A DNA stretch of 20,009 nucleotides from JANNRA01 sp031401035 (GTDB taxonomy: Bacteria; Desulfobacterota; Binatia; HRBIN30; CADEER01), in the NCBI GenBank assembly GCA_031401035.1, contig JANNRA010000096.1:1-20009 (forward strand). The letters run 5' to 3'. Positions 19,714 through 20,009 of this stretch are shown here, piece by piece. The notes under the pieces are model-generated. The model saw nothing but the letters and a program-made list of their open reading frames with translations, had not been told where the DNA came from and ran no database searches. A program made the translations under genes and the position numbers. Every line of letters starts with the position of its first letter. The stretch's first letter is position 1.

Positions 19714-20009
19714 GCTCGCCGCTGTCGCGCAATTGCGCCAGCGTTCTCGAGAATGCGCCCTAGCCCTTGTCTGACAATGATTGGAGCGGTAGAGACGATC
19801 GAGCCAAGGCGCTCGGTTATACGCACCGATTGGCGCCCAACTGCTTCCGCCGTGCTTCCGCGGAGGCGCAACGCACGTCGTACAGTATCGCGACCTCGCA
19901 GCCCGAACGCGGCGGATCGCGCTTGGGCGCCACGGCGTGGGCGCCGGAGCTGAGGCCCGCTCTTACCCCTGCCCGAGACTGCCGGCGTTACCGCGGGAAC
20001 CCGCGGTGA
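19714..20009. other. No recognisable gene at the right end
   Basis: The stretch beyond the tRNA fragment has an open frame (19767-20009, plus) whose protein resembles nothing I know and has no ribosome site, so I do not call it. The end holds a perfect inverted repeat ACCGCGGG-AA-CCCGCGGT (19990-20007). G+C is somewhat lower here than in the operons. Confidence 0.4.

Noticed and set aside
19653..19871. Minus-strand frame through the tRNA fragment
   Set aside because: It runs through a folded tRNA half, shows no motif and has no ribosome site.
19767..20009. Plus-strand 80-codon frame at the right end
   Set aside because: There is no ribosome site, no similarity to a known family, and its composition is that of random GC-rich DNA.

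Overview
The window is about 20 kb of very GC-rich bacterial DNA, I estimate near 70% G+C. It pairs a thiolase-fold/DUF35 fusion with an acyl-CoA dehydrogenase, and it carries an ECF sigma factor with a cysteine-rich tail and several alpha/beta hydrolases. That mix suits a soil or aquatic lineage of the old Deltaproteobacteria (Myxococcota, Desulfobacterota) or Binatota. This placement is an inference; no rRNA or marker gene is present.

Layout. Positions 1-130 are G/C homopolymer, probably a poor contig end, and run into a 5'-truncated unknown gene (to 931). Positions 945-3527 (minus) are a lipid/acyl-CoA operon: an HMG-CoA-synthase-like/OB-fold fusion, then an acyl-CoA dehydrogenase. Positions 3638-5612 hold a divergent pair, a DHH phosphoesterase and a SirB1-type transglutaminase/TPR protein. 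Positions 5632-6179 are a YefM/RelE-like toxin-antitoxin pair, followed by an epoxide-hydrolase-like protein and a divergent Nudix hydrolase (to 7722). Positions 7723-8476 are a gene graveyard with a transposase C-terminus and a GNAT scrap. A TumE-TumA toxin-antitoxin pair with a clear upstream inverted repeat lies at 8477-9120.

Positions 9121-9629 hold a strong hairpin, a structured segment that resembles the 5' part of a group II intron, and copy A of a 52-bp repeat. Positions 9630-15764 are a six-gene sugar or surface-glycan cassette. It has a GT4 glycosyltransferase and a PhyH-type oxygenase on the plus strand. These converge with a four-gene minus-strand operon (Gfo/Idh/MocA dehydrogenase, epimerase, FemAB/BioF2-like acyltransferase, second SDR). 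Behind the cassette (15765-16670) lie scrambled IS91-family transposase scraps, copy B of the repeat, and a 90-bp direct duplication that cuts directly into a decapitated beta-helix gene (16670-17320). Then come a tfoX-like gene broken by two homopolymer frameshifts, the ECF sigma gene, a divergent alpha/beta hydrolase, copy C of the repeat, and a fragment matching the 3' half of a tRNA-Leu(CAA).

Main idea. The sugar cassette is framed by two direct copies of a 52-bp element, with a third, shorter copy 3.4 kb further on. Every copy holds an 11-bp stretch one base away from the XerD arm of the E. coli dif site. With IS91 debris and a truncated tRNA nearby, the right-hand 11 kb reads as an accessory island built by tyrosine-recombinase and rolling-circle events.
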